The notes under the pieces were generated by a model, which made no database searches, was not told the DNA's origin, and saw only the letters and a program-made list of their open reading frames with translations. A DNA stretch of 64,000 bases from Vogesella mureinivorans (lineage in GTDB: Bacteria > Pseudomonadota > Gammaproteobacteria > Burkholderiales > Chromobacteriaceae), in contig NZ_VMTV02000577.1 in NCBI RefSeq assembly GCF_007644035.1, positions 248,001-312,000 of the forward strand. The letters run 5' to 3'. Position 1 is the stretch's first letter. Each line of letters starts with the position of its first letter. The translations under genes were made by a program, and so were the position numbers. This document shows positions 14,564 through 25,157 of this stretch, in pieces.

Positions 14564-16663
14564 ATGGCTAGGAAAACCCCCATTGAGCGCTACCGTAACA
14601 TTGGTATCTCTGCTCACATTGATGCTGGTAAGACCACTACCACCGAACGTATCCTGTTCTACACCGGTGTAAACCACAAAATCGGTGAAGTGCATGATGG
14701 CGCAGCCACCATGGACTGGATGGAACAAGAGCAAGAGCGCGGTATTACCATTACTTCCGCTGCGACCACTACCTTCTGGAAAGGTATGGGCCTGCAGTTC
14801 CCGGAACACCGCTTCAACATCATTGACACCCCGGGCCACGTTGACTTCACTATCGAAGTAGAACGTTCGATGCGTGTTCTGGATGGCGCGGTAATGGTTT
14901 ACTGCGCAGTAGGTGGCGTACAGCCTCAGTCTGAAACCGTATGGCGTCAGGCTAACAAGTACAAAGTGCCGCGTATTGCCTTCGTGAACAAGATGGACCG
15001 TCAAGGTGCCAACTTCTTCCGTGCCGTAGAACAGGTGAAAACCCGTCTGCGTGGTAACCCGGTGCCTATCGTTGTGCCTATCGGTGCTGAAGACGGCTTC
15101 GAAGGCGTGGTAGATCTGCTGAAAATGAAGGCCATTATCTGGGATGAAGCTTCCCAGGGTATGAAATTCGAATACGGCGAGATCCCGGCCGAGCTGGTAG
15201 CAGTTGCTGAAGAATGGCGCGAGAAAATGGTTGAAGCGGCGGCGGAAGTCGACGAAGACACCATGAACAAGTACCTGGAAGGCGAAACCCTGAGCGAAGA
15301 AGAAATCGTTCACGGTCTGCGTCAGCGTACTCTGCGTTGCGAAATCCAGCCGATGCTGTGCGGTTCCGCGTTCAAGAACAAAGGCGTTCAGCGCATGCTG
15401 GATGCTGTGATTGAGCTGCTGCCTAGCCCGCTGGACGTGCCTCCAGTACCGGGTGAGAACGAAGATGGTACTGCTACCATCCGCGAAGCTTCCGACGAAG
15501 CACCGTTCTCCGCGCTGGCATTCAAGCTGATGAACGACCCGTACGTAGGTCAGCTGACCTTCTTCCGCGTTTACTCTGGTGTGGTTAACTCTGGCGACAC
15601 CCTGCTGAACTCGGTTAAAGGCAAGAAAGAGCGTATGGGCCGTATCGTGCAGATGCACGCTAACGACCGTCAGGAAATCACCGAAGTACGTGCAGGCGAT
15701 ATCGCCGCAGGTATCGGCCTGAAAGAAGTGACCACTGGTGAAACCCTGTGTGCTGTTGATTCCCCGATCATCCTGGAACGCATGGTGTTCCCGGAGCCGG
15801 TGATTCACGTAGCCGTAGAGCCGAAAACCAAGGCCGACCAGGAGAAGATGGGTGTTGCCCTGAACCGCCTGGCCAAGGAAGATCCTTCCTTCCGTGTACG
15901 TACCGATGAAGAATCGGCACAAACCATTATTTCCGGTATGGGTGAACTGCACCTGGAGATTCTGGTTGACCGTATGCGTCGCGAATTCGGTGTTGAAGCC
16001 AACGTGGGCGCCCCGCAAGTGGCATACCGCGAAACCATCACCAAAACTGTTGCTGACGTGCAAGGTAAACACGCCAAGCAGTCTGGCGGTAAAGGTCAGT
16101 ACGGTGATTGTACAATCACCCTGGAACCGTCCGGTGAAGGCAATGGCTACAAGTTCATCGACGAAATCAAAGGTGGTGTGATTCCTCGCGAATTCATTCC
16201 TTCCGTTGATAAGGGTATTCGTAACTCGCTGAACAACGGTATTCTGGCTGGCTACCCGGTGGTGGACGTTACCGTTCGCCTGACCTTCGGTTCCTACCAC
16301 GATGTTGACTCGTCGCAGATCGCCTTCGAACTGGCCGGCTCGCTGGCATTCAAAGAAGCGATGCGTCGTGCAGGTCCTTGCATCCTCGAGCCGATGATGG
16401 CTGTGGAAGTAGAGACTCCGGAAGAATACATGGGTGACGTGATGGGTGACCTGAACCGTCGTCGCGGTATTGTTCAAGGTATGGACGATGATGGTCTGGG
16501 TGGCAAGAAGATCAAGGCAGAGGTTCCTCTGTCCGAGATGTTCGGCTACTCCACCGATCTGCGTTCGGCAACTCAGGGCCGTGCTACCTACTCCATGGAG
16601 TTCAAGCACTACTCTGAAGCACCGAAGCACATCGCCGAAGCAGTGATGACTGCTCGTAAATAA
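14564..16663 (+). CDS. fusA: Elongation factor G
   Basis: EF-G is the translocation GTPase. It has 699 residues: a G domain with [12 protein letters not shown] at about 17-28, DTPGH near 88 and NKMDR near 142, then domains II-V. The ATG at 14564 follows AAAGGA. No residue change in the fusidic-acid region is evident by eye. It is translated between rpsG and the second tuf gene. Confidence 0.99.
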   Translation: MARKTPIERYRNIGISAHIDAGKTTTTERILFYTGVNHKIGEVHDGAATMDWMEQEQERGITITSAATTTFWKGMGLQFPEHRFNIIDTPGHVDFTIEVERSMRVLDGAVMVYCAVGGVQPQSETVWRQANKYKVPRIAFVNKMDRQGANFFRAVEQVKTRLRGNPVPIVVPIGAEDGFEGVVDLLKMKAIIWDEASQGMKFEYGEIPAELVAVAEEWREKMVEAAAEVDEDTMNKYLEGETLSEEEIVHGLRQRTLRCEIQPMLCGSAFKNKGVQRMLDAVIELLPSPLDVPPVPGENEDGTATIREASDEAPFSALAFKLMNDPYVGQLTFFRVYSGVVNSGDTLLNSVKGKKERMGRIVQMHANDRQEITEVRAGDIAAGIGLKEVTTGETLCAVDSPIILERMVFPEPVIHVAVEPKTKADQEKMGVALNRLAKEDPSFRVRTDEESAQTIISGMGELHLEILVDRMRREFGVEANVGAPQVAYRETITKTVADVQGKHAKQSGGKGQYGDCTITLEPSGEGNGYKFIDEIKGGVIPREFIPSVDKGIRNSLNNGILAGYPVVDVTVRLTFGSYHDVDSSQIAFELAGSLAFKEAMRRAGPCILEPMMAVEVETPEEYMGDVMGDLNRRRGIVQGMDDDGLGGKKIKAEVPLSEMFGYSTDLRSATQGRATYSMEFKHYSEAPKHIAEAVMTARK

Positions 16664-16674
16664 TTTGCGCGTTG

Positions 16675-16701
16675 AGGTTGGCCGCAGGCGCGGCCAACCT
16701 T
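16675..16701. repeat. Inverted pair of GTTGGCCGC motifs in the fusA-tuf gap
   Basis: AGGTTGGCCGC, a 4-nt loop AGGC, then GCGGCCAACCT: an 11-bp perfect stem starting 12 nt after the fusA stop. Only two T residues follow, so terminator strength is doubtful. It is one of the paired copies of the recurring motif described under findings. Confidence 0.9.
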
Positions 16702-16737
16702 TGAACTGTTTGTTCTTTAATTAAGGAAGTTTGCAAA

Positions 16738-17928
16738 ATGGCAAAAGAAAAGTTTGCGCGGACCAAGCCGCACGTAAACGTTGGTACCATCGGTCACGTG
16801 GATCACGGTAAAACTACCCTGACCGCTGCTATCACCACCATTCTGTCCAAGAAATTCGGCGGCGAAGCTAAAGACTACTCCCAGATCGACAGCGCGCCAG
16901 AAGAAAAAGCTCGCGGTATTACCATTAACACCGCTCACGTAGAATACGAAACCGAAGCACGTCACTACGCTCACGTAGACTGCCCAGGTCACGCCGACTA
17001 CGTTAAAAACATGATTACCGGTGCTGCCCAGATGGACGGCGCTATCCTGGTTTGCTCCGCAGCTGACGGCCCAATGCCACAGACTCGCGAGCACATCCTG
17101 CTGTCCCGTCAGGTTGGCGTGCCTTACATCATCGTCTTCCTGAACAAGGCTGACCTGGTGGATGACGCTGAGCTGCTGGAACTGGTTGAAATGGAAGTGC
17201 GCGATCTGCTGTCTTCCTACGACTTCCCAGGCGACGACACCCCGATCGTTACCGGTTCCGCTCGTCTGGCACTGGAAGGCGACCAATCCGAATACGGCGA
17301 ACCAGCTATCTTCCGTCTGGCAGATGCACTGGATTCCTACATTCCGACGCCTGAGCGTGCTATCGACAAGCCATTCCTGCTGCCAATCGAAGACGTATTC
17401 TCCATCTCCGGCCGTGGTACTGTTGTGACCGGTCGTGTAGAGCGCGGTATCGTTAAAGTTGGTGAAGAGCTGGAAATCGTTGGCCTGAAAGCCACCGTAA
17501 AAACCACCTGCACCGGCGTGGAAATGTTCCGCAAGCTGCTGGACCAAGGTCAGGCTGGCGACAACGTAGGCGTGCTGCTGCGTGGTACCAAGCGTGAAGA
17601 CGTTGAGCGTGGTCAGGTTCTGTCCAAGCCAGGTTCGATCACTCCGCACACCAAGTTCTCTGCTTCCGTATACGTACTGAGCAAAGACGAAGGCGGTCGT
17701 CACACCCCGTTCTTCGCTAACTACCGCCCACAGTTCTACTTCCGTACTACTGACGTGACTGGTGCTGTTAGCCTGTCCGAAGGCGTGGAAATGGTTATGC
17801 CAGGCGATAACGTAGAAATCACCGTAGAACTGATCGCTCCGATCGCTATGGAAGAAGGTCTGCGTTTCGCGATCCGTGAAGGTGGCCGCACTGTTGGCGC
17901 CGGCGTTGTTGCTAAGATCATCGCCTAA
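16738..17928 (+). CDS. tuf: Elongation factor Tu, copy 2
   Basis: The tufA-position copy at the end of the str operon, encoding the same 396 residues as the gene at 130-1320. The first 80 bases and last 30 bases carry clustered synonymous differences, while the interior is nearly identical in DNA; this is the pattern left by gene conversion. AAGGAAG lies ahead of the ATG. rpsJ follows 20 nt after the stop. Confidence 0.99.
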   Translation: MAKEKFARTKPHVNVGTIGHVDHGKTTLTAAITTILSKKFGGEAKDYSQIDSAPEEKARGITINTAHVEYETEARHYAHVDCPGHADYVKNMITGAAQMDGAILVCSAADGPMPQTREHILLSRQVGVPYIIVFLNKADLVDDAELLELVEMEVRDLLSSYDFPGDDTPIVTGSARLALEGDQSEYGEPAIFRLADALDSYIPTPERAIDKPFLLPIEDVFSISGRGTVVTGRVERGIVKVGEELEIVGLKATVKTTCTGVEMFRKLLDQGQAGDNVGVLLRGTKREDVERGQVLSKPGSITPHTKFSASVYVLSKDEGGRHTPFFANYRPQFYFRTTDVTGAVSLSEGVEMVMPGDNVEITVELIAPIAMEEGLRFAIREGGRTVGAGVVAKIIA

Positions 17929-17948
17929 TCGGACGCGGAGTTAATACC

Positions 17949-18260
17949 ATGCAAAGCCAGAAAATCCGTATCCGTCTGAAAGCCTTTGATTACAATCTGA
18001 TCGATCGCTCCGCTCAGGAAATCGTTGAAACCGCTAAGCGCACTGGTGCCGTTGTTAAGGGCCCGGTTCCGCTGCCGACCAAAATCGAGCGTTTCAACGT
18101 ACTGCGTTCCCCGCACGTGAACAAGACTTCCCGCGATCAGCTGGAAATCCGTACTCACCTGCGCCTGATGGACATCGTTGATCCGACTGATAAAACCGTT
18201 GATGCGCTGATGAAGCTGGACCTGCCAGCAGGCGTAGATGTGGAAATCAAGCTTCAGTAA
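17949..18260 (+). CDS. rpsJ: 30S ribosomal protein S10
   Basis: S10 (also NusE, a partner of NusG and NusB in antitermination) is in the 30S head. It has 103 residues and starts [19 protein letters not shown]. It follows tuf closely and is cut off from rplC by a terminator, so it belongs transcriptionally to the str operon here, unlike in E. coli where it leads the S10 operon. Confidence 0.99.
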   Translation: MQSQKIRIRLKAFDYNLIDRSAQEIVETAKRTGAVVKGPVPLPTKIERFNVLRSPHVNKTSRDQLEIRTHLRLMDIVDPTDKTVDALMKLDLPAGVDVEIKLQ

Positions 18261-18292
18261 TTACGGATTTACAATGTTTGTTTGCTAAGTGC

Positions 18293-18320
18293 TTGCAAGC
18301 ATTGATTTTTCTGTGATAAA
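18293..18320 (+). promoter_or_regulatory. Candidate promoter for rplC and downstream S10 genes
   Basis: TTGCAA, 16 bp, then GATAAA preceded by TG as in extended -10 elements. The predicted start falls in the 5' arm of the terminator at 18324-18350. The -10 match is only moderate. Confidence 0.45.
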
Positions 18321-18323
18321 GTC

Positions 18324-18358
18324 GCGGACTCATCATTTTGATGAGTCCGCTTTTCTTT
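18324..18358 (+). terminator. Terminator after rpsJ
   Basis: A perfect 11-bp stem, GCGGACTCATC with GATGAGTCCGC around ATTTT, followed by TTTTCTTT. It should end the str operon. It overlaps the start region of the candidate rplC promoter, a very compact junction. Confidence 0.85.
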
Positions 18359-18403
18359 GAGCAAGCCGGTCAATCGTAATCGGCGCCTGTAAAGGAAATA
18401 ACC

Positions 18404-19048
18404 ATGACTTTAGGTCTAGTCGGTCGCAAAGTCGGCATGACCCGCATTTTTGCTGAAGACGGTGCTACCGTCCCAGTAACTGTGCTGGATATGTCCGCAA
18501 ACCGCGTATCGCAAATTAAAAACGCAGAAACAGATGGCTACGTAGCTGTCCAAGTTGCTGCAGGTGCCCGCAAGGCCAATCGCGTGACCAAGGCAGAAGC
18601 CGGTCACTTCGCTAAGGCCGGCATTGAAGCCGCCCGTACTATGCGTGAGTTCACCCTCACAGCAGAAGCACTGGCGTCGCTGAATGTTGGTGATGCGCTG
18701 TCCGTTGAAATCTTCACCGTTGGCCAACTGGTAGATGTTACCGGTACCTCCAAAGGTAAAGGCTTCTCTGGTGCCATCAAGCGTCACAACTTCTCGTCCA
18801 ACCGTGCATCCCACGGTAACTCGGTTTCCCACAACTCCCCTGGCTCTATCGGTCAGGCGCAAGATCCGGGCCGTGTATTCCCGGGTAAGCGCATGGCAGG
18901 TCAGTACGGTAATGTGAAGAGCACCGTTCAGTGCTTGGAAGTCGTTCGTATCGACGTAGAGCGTCAGCTGATTCTGGTAAAAGGCGCAGTGCCTGGTGCC
19001 AAGAACGGCGACGTAGTGGTGCGTCCTAGCGTGAAGGCAGGTGCATAA
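18404..19048 (+). CDS. rplC: 50S ribosomal protein L3
   Basis: L3 reaches toward the peptidyl-transferase centre. It has 214 residues beginning [16 protein letters not shown]. The glycine-rich loop region ([32 protein letters not shown], about 140-172) contains the glutamine that PrmB methylates in relatives. The stop overlaps the rplD start (TAATG). Confidence 0.99.
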   Translation: MTLGLVGRKVGMTRIFAEDGATVPVTVLDMSANRVSQIKNAETDGYVAVQVAAGARKANRVTKAEAGHFAKAGIEAARTMREFTLTAEALASLNVGDALSVEIFTVGQLVDVTGTSKGKGFSGAIKRHNFSSNRASHGNSVSHNSPGSIGQAQDPGRVFPGKRMAGQYGNVKSTVQCLEVVRIDVERQLILVKGAVPGAKNGDVVVRPSVKAGA

Positions 19049-19668
19049 TGGAATTGAAAGTGATCAATGCCCAGGGTCAGCAAGTAGACGCCCTGCAAGC
19101 TTCTGAAGCACTGTTTGCACGTGACTACAACGAAGCACTGGTACATCAGGTTGTTACTGCCTTCCTGGCTAACGCCCGTAGCGGTAACCGTGCCCAGTTG
19201 ACTCGTGCCGAGGTTAAACACTCGACCAAGAAGCCTTTCCGCCAGAAAGGTACAGGCCGTGCTCGTGCCGGTATGACTTCTTCCCCGCTGTGGCGTGGTG
19301 GTGGTCGCACCTTCCCGAACAAGCCGGACGAAAACTTCACTCACAAAGTGAACCGTAAGCAATACCGCGCAGGTATGGCTACCATTCTGTCCCAGCTGGT
19401 TCGTGACGAACGCCTGATCATTGTTGATGAACTGAATGTTGCCACCCCGAAAACCAAAGAATTCGCCGCCAAGGTGAAAGCTCTGGGTCTGGATCGTGCA
19501 CTGATCATCACCAAAGAGCTGGATGAGAATCTGTATCTATCTTCCCGTAACCTGCCTAACGTGCTGGTAATTGAAGCTCAGCAAGCTGACCCGTTCAGCC
19601 TGGTACGCTTCAAGAAAGTGGTAATCACCCGTGATGCCGTGAAGCAACTCGAGGAGCAGTGGGTATGA
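19048..19668 (+). CDS. rplD: 50S ribosomal protein L4
   Basis: L4 lines the peptide exit tunnel and in gammaproteobacteria represses the S10 operon. It has 206 residues. The tunnel loop with [14 protein letters not shown] and SSPLWRGGG lies around residues 57-82. Its start overlaps the rplC stop and its stop overlaps the rplW start, so it is translationally coupled to both. Confidence 0.99.
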   Translation: MELKVINAQGQQVDALQASEALFARDYNEALVHQVVTAFLANARSGNRAQLTRAEVKHSTKKPFRQKGTGRARAGMTSSPLWRGGGRTFPNKPDENFTHKVNRKQYRAGMATILSQLVRDERLIIVDELNVATPKTKEFAAKVKALGLDRALIITKELDENLYLSSRNLPNVLVIEAQQADPFSLVRFKKVVITRDAVKQLEEQWV

Positions 19669-19973
19669 ACCAGGAACGTTTGCTGCAAGTAATCCTGGCG
19701 CCGATCGTGTCTGAAAAGAGCACACTGGTTGCCGAGAAAAACCAGCAGGTTGCTTTCCGCGTTGCTACCGATGCAACTAAGCCGGAAATCAAGGCTGCCG
19801 TTGAACTGCTGTTCAATGTCAAGGTTGAAGGTGTTTCCACTGTCAACGTTAAGGGCAAAACCAAGCGTTTTGGTCGCTTCGTTGGCCGCCGCAAGGACTG
19901 GAAAAAGGCGTATGTAAGCCTGGTTCCGGGTCAAGAACTTGACCTGACCGCCACCCCGGCCGTTGCGGAGTAA
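19665..19973 (+). CDS. rplW: 50S ribosomal protein L23
   Basis: L23 at the tunnel exit docks trigger factor and SRP. It has 102 residues. The ATG at 19665 overlaps the rplD stop as ATGA and gives [19 protein letters not shown]; an upstream GTG two codons earlier is unlikely. rplB follows after 11 nt. Confidence 0.97.
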   Translation: MNQERLLQVILAPIVSEKSTLVAEKNQQVAFRVATDATKPEIKAAVELLFNVKVEGVSTVNVKGKTKRFGRFVGRRKDWKKAYVSLVPGQELDLTATPAVAE

Positions 19974-19984
19974 GGAGATAGAGC

Positions 19985-20812
19985 ATGCCTCTCGTAAAAG
20001 TTAAACCGACTTCCGCAGGTCGTCGTGCCGTTGTTAAGGTCGTACATCCTGACCTGCACAAAGGTGCTCCGTTCGCTGCGCTGGTTGAAAAGAAAACTTC
20101 GACTGCTGGCCGTAACAACAACGGTCACATCACTACCCGTCACAAGGGTGGTGGCCACAAGAAGCACTACCGTATCGTAGACTTCCGTCGCAACAAAGAT
20201 GCGATCCCGGCCAAAGTCGAGCGTATTGAATACGATCCGAACCGTACCGCCCACATCGCACTGCTGTGCTATGCAGACGGTGAGCGTCGCTACATCATCG
20301 CTCCGCGTGGCGTTAAGCCAGGTGCCGAGCTGATGTCCGGTGCTGAAGCCCCGATCAAAGCTGGTAATGCCCTGCCTATCCGCAACATTCCAGTTGGTAC
20401 CACCATCCACTGCATCGAACTGCAGCCGGGTAAAGGTGCTCAGATCGCTCGTTCCGCTGGTTCTTCCGCCATGCTGCTGGCCCGCGAAGGCGTTTACGCC
20501 CAGCTGCGTCTGCGCTCCGGCGAGATCCGCAAGGTACACGTTGACTGCCGCGCCACCGTTGGCGAAGTAGGCAACGAAGAGCATAGCCTGCGTAAGATTG
20601 GTAAAGCCGGTGCAAACCGCTGGCGCGGTATTCGTCCGACCGTTCGTGGTACTGCCATGAACCCGGTGGATCACCCGCACGGTGGTGGTGAAGGCCGTAC
20701 CGGTGAAGGTCGCGTGCCAGTAAGCCCGTGGGGTACCCCAACTAAGGGCTTCCGTACCCGTCGCAACAAGCGTACCGACAATATGATCGTACGCCGTCGC
20801 TTTTCGAAATAA
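19985..20812 (+). CDS. rplB: 50S ribosomal protein L2
   Basis: L2 is needed for subunit association and peptidyl transfer. It has 275 residues. The conserved C-terminal block [18 protein letters not shown] lies near residues 222-239 and includes the universally conserved histidine. AAGGAG precedes the ATG. Confidence 0.99.
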   Translation: MPLVKVKPTSAGRRAVVKVVHPDLHKGAPFAALVEKKTSTAGRNNNGHITTRHKGGGHKKHYRIVDFRRNKDAIPAKVERIEYDPNRTAHIALLCYADGERRYIIAPRGVKPGAELMSGAEAPIKAGNALPIRNIPVGTTIHCIELQPGKGAQIARSAGSSAMLLAREGVYAQLRLRSGEIRKVHVDCRATVGEVGNEEHSLRKIGKAGANRWRGIRPTVRGTAMNPVDHPHGGGEGRTGEGRVPVSPWGTPTKGFRTRRNKRTDNMIVRRRFSK

Positions 20813-20826
20813 GGGGTAATTGACTT

Positions 20827-21105
20827 ATGGCACGTTCGCTTAAAAAAGGCCCGTTCGTTGATCTCCACCTGCTGAAAAAAGTGGATGCGGTGCGTGCGAC
20901 GAATGACAAGCGCCCGATCAAGACCTGGTCCCGTCGCTCGACCATTCTGCCGGACTTCATCGGTCTGACTATCGCCGTACACAACGGCCGCACTCACGTG
21001 CCGGTTTATGTGTCCGAGAACATGGTTGGTCACAAGCTTGGTGAATTCTCGCTGACTCGTACCTTCAAAGGCCATGCGGCTGATAAGAAGGCCAAGAAGA
21101 AATAA
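20827..21105 (+). CDS. rpsS: 30S ribosomal protein S19
   Basis: S19 in the 30S head contacts S13 and the A-site finger. It has 92 residues, starts [12 protein letters not shown], and contains the family signature [16 protein letters not shown] near the C terminus. It lies between rplB and rplV. Confidence 0.99.
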   Translation: MARSLKKGPFVDLHLLKKVDAVRATNDKRPIKTWSRRSTILPDFIGLTIAVHNGRTHVPVYVSENMVGHKLGEFSLTRTFKGHAADKKAKKK

Positions 21106-21114
21106 GGTGATGCG

Positions 21115-21444
21115 ATGAAAGTTTCTGCACAACTGAATAATGCACGCCTTTCGGCACAGAAGTGCCGCTTGGTAGCAGATCTGATCCGCGGTCAATCCGT
21201 TGGTCAGGCACTGAACATTCTGACTTTCAGCCCGAAAAAGGGTGCTGCACTGATCAAGAAAGTACTGGAATCCGCAATTGCTAACGCTGAGCACAACGAA
21301 GGCGCGGATATCGATACTCTGAAAGTGACGAGCATCTATGTTGACAAGGGTCCTAGCCTCAAGCGCTTTACCGCACGTGCCAAAGGCCGTGGTAACCGCA
21401 TCGAGAAGCAGACCTGCCACATCACGCTAAGTGTTGGCAACTAA
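21115..21444 (+). CDS. rplV: 50S ribosomal protein L22
   Basis: L22 lines the exit tunnel with its beta-hairpin loop (about residues 80-95, near [14 protein letters not shown]). It has 109 residues. AAGGTGATG leads to the ATG, 9 nt after rpsS. Confidence 0.99.
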   Translation: MKVSAQLNNARLSAQKCRLVADLIRGQSVGQALNILTFSPKKGAALIKKVLESAIANAEHNEGADIDTLKVTSIYVDKGPSLKRFTARAKGRGNRIEKQTCHITLSVGN

Positions 21445-21454
21445 GGGGTAAGCT

Positions 21455-22159
21455 ATGGGTCAGAAGATTCATCCGACGGGTTTCCGTCTCGCAGTAACAA
21501 AAAACTGGGCTTCCAAGTGGTTTGCAAACTCGCACGATTTTGCAGGTCAGCTGAAGCAGGATATCGAAGTTCGTGAATTCCTGAAGAAGAAGCTCGCTCA
21601 TGCTGCAGTTGGCCGTATCGTTATCGAGCGCCCAGCCAAGTCCGCCCGTATTACCATTCACAGCGCCCGTCCAGGTGTTGTAATCGGTAAAAAAGGTGAA
21701 GACATTGAAGTTCTGAAAAAAGAACTGCAGCGTCGCATGGGTGTTCCTGTGCATGTGAACATCGAAGAAGTTCGCAAGCCGGAAATCGATGCACAGATCA
21801 TTGCCGATGGTATCGCTTCCCAGCTGGAAAAGCGCGTGATGTTCCGTCGTGCCATGAAGCGTTCCATGCAAAATGCAATGCGCATGGGTGCTCAGGGCAT
21901 CAAGATCATGAGCTCCGGCCGTCTGAACGGTATCGACATTGCTCGTAGCGAGTGGTATCGCGAAGGCCGTGTTCCGCTGCACACTCTGCGTGCAGATGTG
22001 GACTACGCTACTTCCGAAGCCCACACCACCTACGGTGTTATCGGTATCAAGGTATGGGTCTACAAGGGTGACATGAAGCCAGGTCAGGTTCAGGCAGCCC
22101 CGGTAGCACCTGAGAAGAAATCCAGAAAGGCAGGAGCTCGTAATGCTGCAGCCAACTAG
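21455..22159 (+). CDS. rpsC: 30S ribosomal protein S3
   Basis: S3 is at the mRNA entry channel. It has 234 residues; the KH domain with the [10 protein letters not shown] motif lies at about 71-80, and the C-terminal domain with [15 protein letters not shown] follows. Its end overlaps rplP by 17 bases. Confidence 0.99.
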   Translation: MGQKIHPTGFRLAVTKNWASKWFANSHDFAGQLKQDIEVREFLKKKLAHAAVGRIVIERPAKSARITIHSARPGVVIGKKGEDIEVLKKELQRRMGVPVHVNIEEVRKPEIDAQIIADGIASQLEKRVMFRRAMKRSMQNAMRMGAQGIKIMSSGRLNGIDIARSEWYREGRVPLHTLRADVDYATSEAHTTYGVIGIKVWVYKGDMKPGQVQAAPVAPEKKSRKAGARNAAAN

Positions 22160-22559
22160 ACTCAAATACCGTAAACAGCACAAAGGTCGCAATACTGGTA
22201 TTGCTACCCGTGGCAACAAGGTGAGCTTTGGTGACTTCGGTCTGAAAGCTCTGGGCCGTGGTCGTCTGACCGCTCGCCAGATTGAAGCCGCACGTCGTGC
22301 TATGACTCGTCACATCAAACGTGGCGGTCGTATCTGGATCCGTGTATTCCCGGACAAGCCAATCACTTCCAAACCAGCCGAAGTTCGTATGGGTGGGGGT
22401 AAAGGTTCTCCTGAATACTACGTGGCAGAAATTCAGCCAGGTAAGATGCTGTACGAAATGGACGGCGTTGCTGAAGAACTGGCTCGTGAAGCGTTCCGTC
22501 TGGCTGCTGCCAAGCTGCCAATCCCGACGGTGTTTGTGACTAAACAGGTGGGCCAGTAA
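22143..22559 (+). CDS. rplP: 50S ribosomal protein L16
   Basis: L16 positions A-site tRNA on the large subunit. It has 138 residues and begins [17 protein letters not shown]. The ATG lies inside the end of rpsC, after AGGAG, giving an efficient coupled start. The stop overlaps the rpmC ATG. Confidence 0.99.
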   Translation: MLQPTRLKYRKQHKGRNTGIATRGNKVSFGDFGLKALGRGRLTARQIEAARRAMTRHIKRGGRIWIRVFPDKPITSKPAEVRMGGGKGSPEYYVAEIQPGKMLYEMDGVAEELAREAFRLAAAKLPIPTVFVTKQVGQ

Positions 22560-22747
22560 TGAAAGCGACTGAACTGAGAGCCAAGAACGTTGATGAGCTC
22601 AAAGCCGAACTGCTCGGTCTTTTGAAAGCTCAGTTCGCACTGCGCATGCAACACGCAACCCAGCAGCTGGCTAAAAACAGCGAGCTGAAAAAAGTGCGTC
22701 GTGACATCGCGCGTGTCCGCACCGTTCTGAAAGAGAAGGCTGCATAA
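22559..22747 (+). CDS. rpmC: 50S ribosomal protein L29
   Basis: L29 lies beside L23 at the tunnel exit. It has 62 residues in a helical hairpin and starts [18 protein letters not shown]. The start codon shares one base with the rplP stop. Confidence 0.98.
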   Translation: MKATELRAKNVDELKAELLGLLKAQFALRMQHATQQLAKNSELKKVRRDIARVRTVLKEKAA

Positions 22748-22748
22748 T

Positions 22749-23012
22749 ATGAGCGACACTAAAGTGGTTCGTACGCTGACTGGTAAAGTAGTCAGCGATA
22801 AAATGGATAAGACAGTAACTGTCCTGGTTGAGCGCAAAGTAAAGCACCCGATCTACGGCAAAGTTATTCGTCGTTCCAAGAAGTTTCACGCCCATGATGA
22901 GAACAACGAGTTCCGCGCCGGTGACATCGTAGTCATCAGCGAGACTCGTCCGCTCTCGAAAACAAAAACTTGGGCTGTCACTGCACTGGTCGAGAAAGCT
23001 CGCCAAGTGTAA
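22749..23012 (+). CDS. rpsQ: 30S ribosomal protein S17
   Basis: S17 is an OB-fold early-assembly protein. It has 87 residues, with the signature [16 protein letters not shown] near 58-73. It is the last gene before a 170-nt gap carrying a promoter and structured leader, so it probably ends the S10 transcription unit. Confidence 0.98.
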   Translation: MSDTKVVRTLTGKVVSDKMDKTVTVLVERKVKHPIYGKVIRRSKKFHAHDENNEFRAGDIVVISETRPLSKTKTWAVTALVEKARQV

Positions 23013-23015
23013 TGC

Positions 23016-23044
23016 TTGCAGAGGGGGCAACCCCTCTGTATAAT
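23016..23044 (+). promoter_or_regulatory. Sigma-70 promoter of the spc genes with a palindromic spacer
   Basis: TTGCAG, a 17-bp spacer and consensus TATAAT. The spacer with its flanks forms an inverted repeat, CAGAGGGG and CCCCTCTG around GCAA (23019-23038). This lies 139 nt before rplN. The hairpin may also act as a weak terminator for rpsQ or as an operator. Confidence 0.75.
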
Positions 23045-23051
23045 GGCTGTT

Positions 23052-23130
23052 TTCGGGGGTTCCTCCGAAATCATCCCTGACGGGGTCCAAGACTGGCCGC
23101 TAGACACGCCGCATTTTGCGGCGTTTCCTT
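23052..23130 (+). promoter_or_regulatory. Structured leader and attenuator-like hairpin before rplN
   Basis: Downstream of the promoter a leader of about 130 nt contains TTCGGGG/CTCCGAA and then a GC-rich stem ACGCCGC/GCGGCGT with an ATTTT loop followed by TTCCTT (23106-23130). The last hairpin looks like an attenuator. No ribosomal protein can be named as its ligand from sequence alone. Confidence 0.5.
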
Positions 23131-23182
23131 CATGTTCAGAAGGAAAGAGGCGGAATTAAGTTGGATAGAAAGGTAATCAAAC

Positions 23183-23551
23183 ATGATTCAAATGCAGTCC
23201 ATTTTGGATGTTGCAGACAACACTGGTGCGCGCTCTGTTATGTGCATCAAGGTGTTGGGCGGCTCCAAACGTCGCTATGCCGGCGTGGGTGACATTATCA
23301 AGGTGAGCATCAAGGATGCTGCTCCTCGTGGTCGTGTCAAGAAGGGCGATGTTTACAACGCTGTAGTGGTTCGCACTGCTAAAGGCGTTCGTCGTCCTGA
23401 TGGCTCTCTGATTAAATTTGACAGCAATGCGGCTGTTCTGCTCAACAACAAGCTTGAGCCGATCGGTACTCGTATCTTCGGGCCTGTTACGCGTGAACTG
23501 CGTACCGAGCGCTTCATGAAGATCGTGTCGCTGGCTCCTGAAGTGTTGTAA
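23183..23551 (+). CDS. rplN: 50S ribosomal protein L14
   Basis: L14 is at the subunit interface and is the docking site of the silencing factor RsfS. It has 122 residues, starting [16 protein letters not shown]. It is the first gene after the internal promoter and leader. Confidence 0.99.
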   Translation: MIQMQSILDVADNTGARSVMCIKVLGGSKRRYAGVGDIIKVSIKDAAPRGRVKKGDVYNAVVVRTAKGVRRPDGSLIKFDSNAAVLLNNKLEPIGTRIFGPVTRELRTERFMKIVSLAPEVL

Positions 23552-23562
23552 GGAGAGAACCC

Positions 23563-23877
23563 ATGCGTAAGATTCGTAAAGGCGACGAAGTCGTCGTAAT
23601 CACCGGCAAAGACAAAGGCAAACGTGGTGCTGTACTGCGCGTGCTCGAAGGCAAGGTATTGGTAGAAGGCATCAACCTGGTGAAAAAACACCAGAAGCCT
23701 AACCCGATCCGCGGTGTGGCTGGCGGTATTGTTGAAAAAACAATGCCTCTGGATGTTTCCAATGTCGCTATTTTCAACGCGGCTACCCAGAAAGCTGACC
23801 GTGTTGGCTTTAAGGTTCTTGATGACGGCAAAAAAGTACGTGTCTTCAAGTCCACTGGCGAAATCGTGGGCGCGTAA
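23563..23877 (+). CDS. rplX: 50S ribosomal protein L24
   Basis: L24 is an assembly initiator of the large subunit. It has 104 residues. The KOW motif [17 protein letters not shown] is at about residues 6-22. AAGGAGAG precedes the ATG. Confidence 0.98.
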   Translation: MRKIRKGDEVVVITGKDKGKRGAVLRVLEGKVLVEGINLVKKHQKPNPIRGVAGGIVEKTMPLDVSNVAIFNAATQKADRVGFKVLDDGKKVRVFKSTGEIVGA

Positions 23878-23886
23878 GGAGCAAAA

Positions 23887-24426
23887 ATGGCACGTTTGTA
23901 TGATTTCTACAAAAGCACCGTTGTTCCAGAGCTGATCAAACAATTCGGCTACAAGTCCGTTATGGAAGTGCCGCGCATTGAGAAGATCACCCTGAACATG
24001 GGTGTTGGCGAAGCGGTTGCTGACAAAAAAGTTATGGACCACGCGGTTGGCGATCTGGAAAAGATTGCTGGTCAGAAGCCAGTTGTTACTGCTGCTCGCA
24101 AGTCCATCGCCGGCTTTAAGATCCGCGATAACTACCCGGTAGGTTGCAAGGTAACTCTGCGTCGCGAACGCATGTACGAGTTCCTGGATCGCCTGGTAAC
24201 TATCTCGCTGCCGCGCGTTCGTGACTTCCGTGGTGTTTCCGCCAAGTCTTTTGACGGCCGCGGTAACTACAACATGGGCGTTAAAGAACAGATCATTTTC
24301 CCGGAAATCGAGTACGACAAGATCGATGCTCTGCGTGGTATGAACATTACCATCACCACTTCCGCGAAAACTGACGAAGAAGCCCGCGCACTGCTGGCTG
24401 CGTTCAAATTCCCGTTTAAGGGCTAA
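23887..24426 (+). CDS. rplE: 50S ribosomal protein L5
   Basis: L5 binds 5S rRNA in the central protuberance. It has 179 residues, starts [20 protein letters not shown] and contains the LNMGVGEA motif near 38-45. It follows rplX by 9 nt in the standard spc order. Confidence 0.99.
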   Translation: MARLYDFYKSTVVPELIKQFGYKSVMEVPRIEKITLNMGVGEAVADKKVMDHAVGDLEKIAGQKPVVTAARKSIAGFKIRDNYPVGCKVTLRRERMYEFLDRLVTISLPRVRDFRGVSAKSFDGRGNYNMGVKEQIIFPEIEYDKIDALRGMNITITTSAKTDEEARALLAAFKFPFKG

Positions 24427-24430
24427 GCAC

Positions 24431-24736
24431 ATGGCAACTCTTGCTCTGATTAATCGCGAAGAGAAGCGCGCGAAGCTCGTGGCTAAGTACGCCGGCAAGC
24501 GTGAACAACTTCTCGCCATCATCAATAACCCGAATTTGTCTGAAGAAGAGCGCTTTGCTGCTCGTCTGAAGCTGCAGCAGCTGCCGCGTAATGCCAGCCC
24601 GGTACGTCAGCGTCGTCGCTGCGCACTGACTGGTCGTCCGCGTGGCGTTTTCCGCAAATTCGGTCTGGCTCGTAACAAACTCCGCGAAATCGCCATGAAA
24701 GGCGAAATCCCGGGTGTTGTTAAAGCCAGCTGGTAA
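24431..24736 (+). CDS. rpsN: 30S ribosomal protein S14
   Basis: S14 in the 30S head. At 101 residues it is the long, zinc-independent type: the family core [14 protein letters not shown] lacks the paired CxxC cysteines of the short zinc form. It begins 4 nt after rplE. Confidence 0.98.
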   Translation: MATLALINREEKRAKLVAKYAGKREQLLAIINNPNLSEEERFAARLKLQQLPRNASPVRQRRRCALTGRPRGVFRKFGLARNKLREIAMKGEIPGVVKASW

Positions 24737-24749
24737 TAGGAGATACAGA

Positions 24750-25145
24750 ATGAGCATGCAAGATCCTATTTCCGATATGCTGACTCGCATCCGTAACGGC
24801 CAGCGCGCTGCTAAAACCAATGTTTCGATGCCATCGTCGAAGCTGAAGGTAGCAATCGCTCAGGTTCTGAAGGATGAAGGCTACATCGAAAACTTCGCAG
24901 TAACCGAGGCTGACAAGAAGCCGGTTCTGGAAGTTGAGCTGAAGTACTACGTTGGCCGCCCGGTAATTGAGCGTATCGAACGCGTATCCCGTCCTGGCCT
25001 GCGTGTTTACAAAGGTTCCACCGAGATTCCGAAGGTACTGAACGGTTTGGGCGTTACCATCGTTTCGACTTCGCGTGGCGTAATGACTGATCGTAAAGCA
25101 CGTGCTGCCGGTATCGGCGGTGAGTTGCTGTGCGTCGTGGCTTAA
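24750..25145 (+). CDS. rpsH: 30S ribosomal protein S8
   Basis: S8 binds the central domain of 16S rRNA and in E. coli represses spc translation. It has 131 residues. The ATG at 24750 after TAGGAGA gives [17 protein letters not shown], the family N terminus; the 12 upstream codons overlap rpsN and are rejected. The C-terminal signature STSRGVMTD is present. Confidence 0.98.
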   Translation: MSMQDPISDMLTRIRNGQRAAKTNVSMPSSKLKVAIAQVLKDEGYIENFAVTEADKKPVLEVELKYYVGRPVIERIERVSRPGLRVYKGSTEIPKVLNGLGVTIVSTSRGVMTDRKARAAGIGGELLCVVA

Positions 25146-25157
25146 TCGGAGGGTGTA

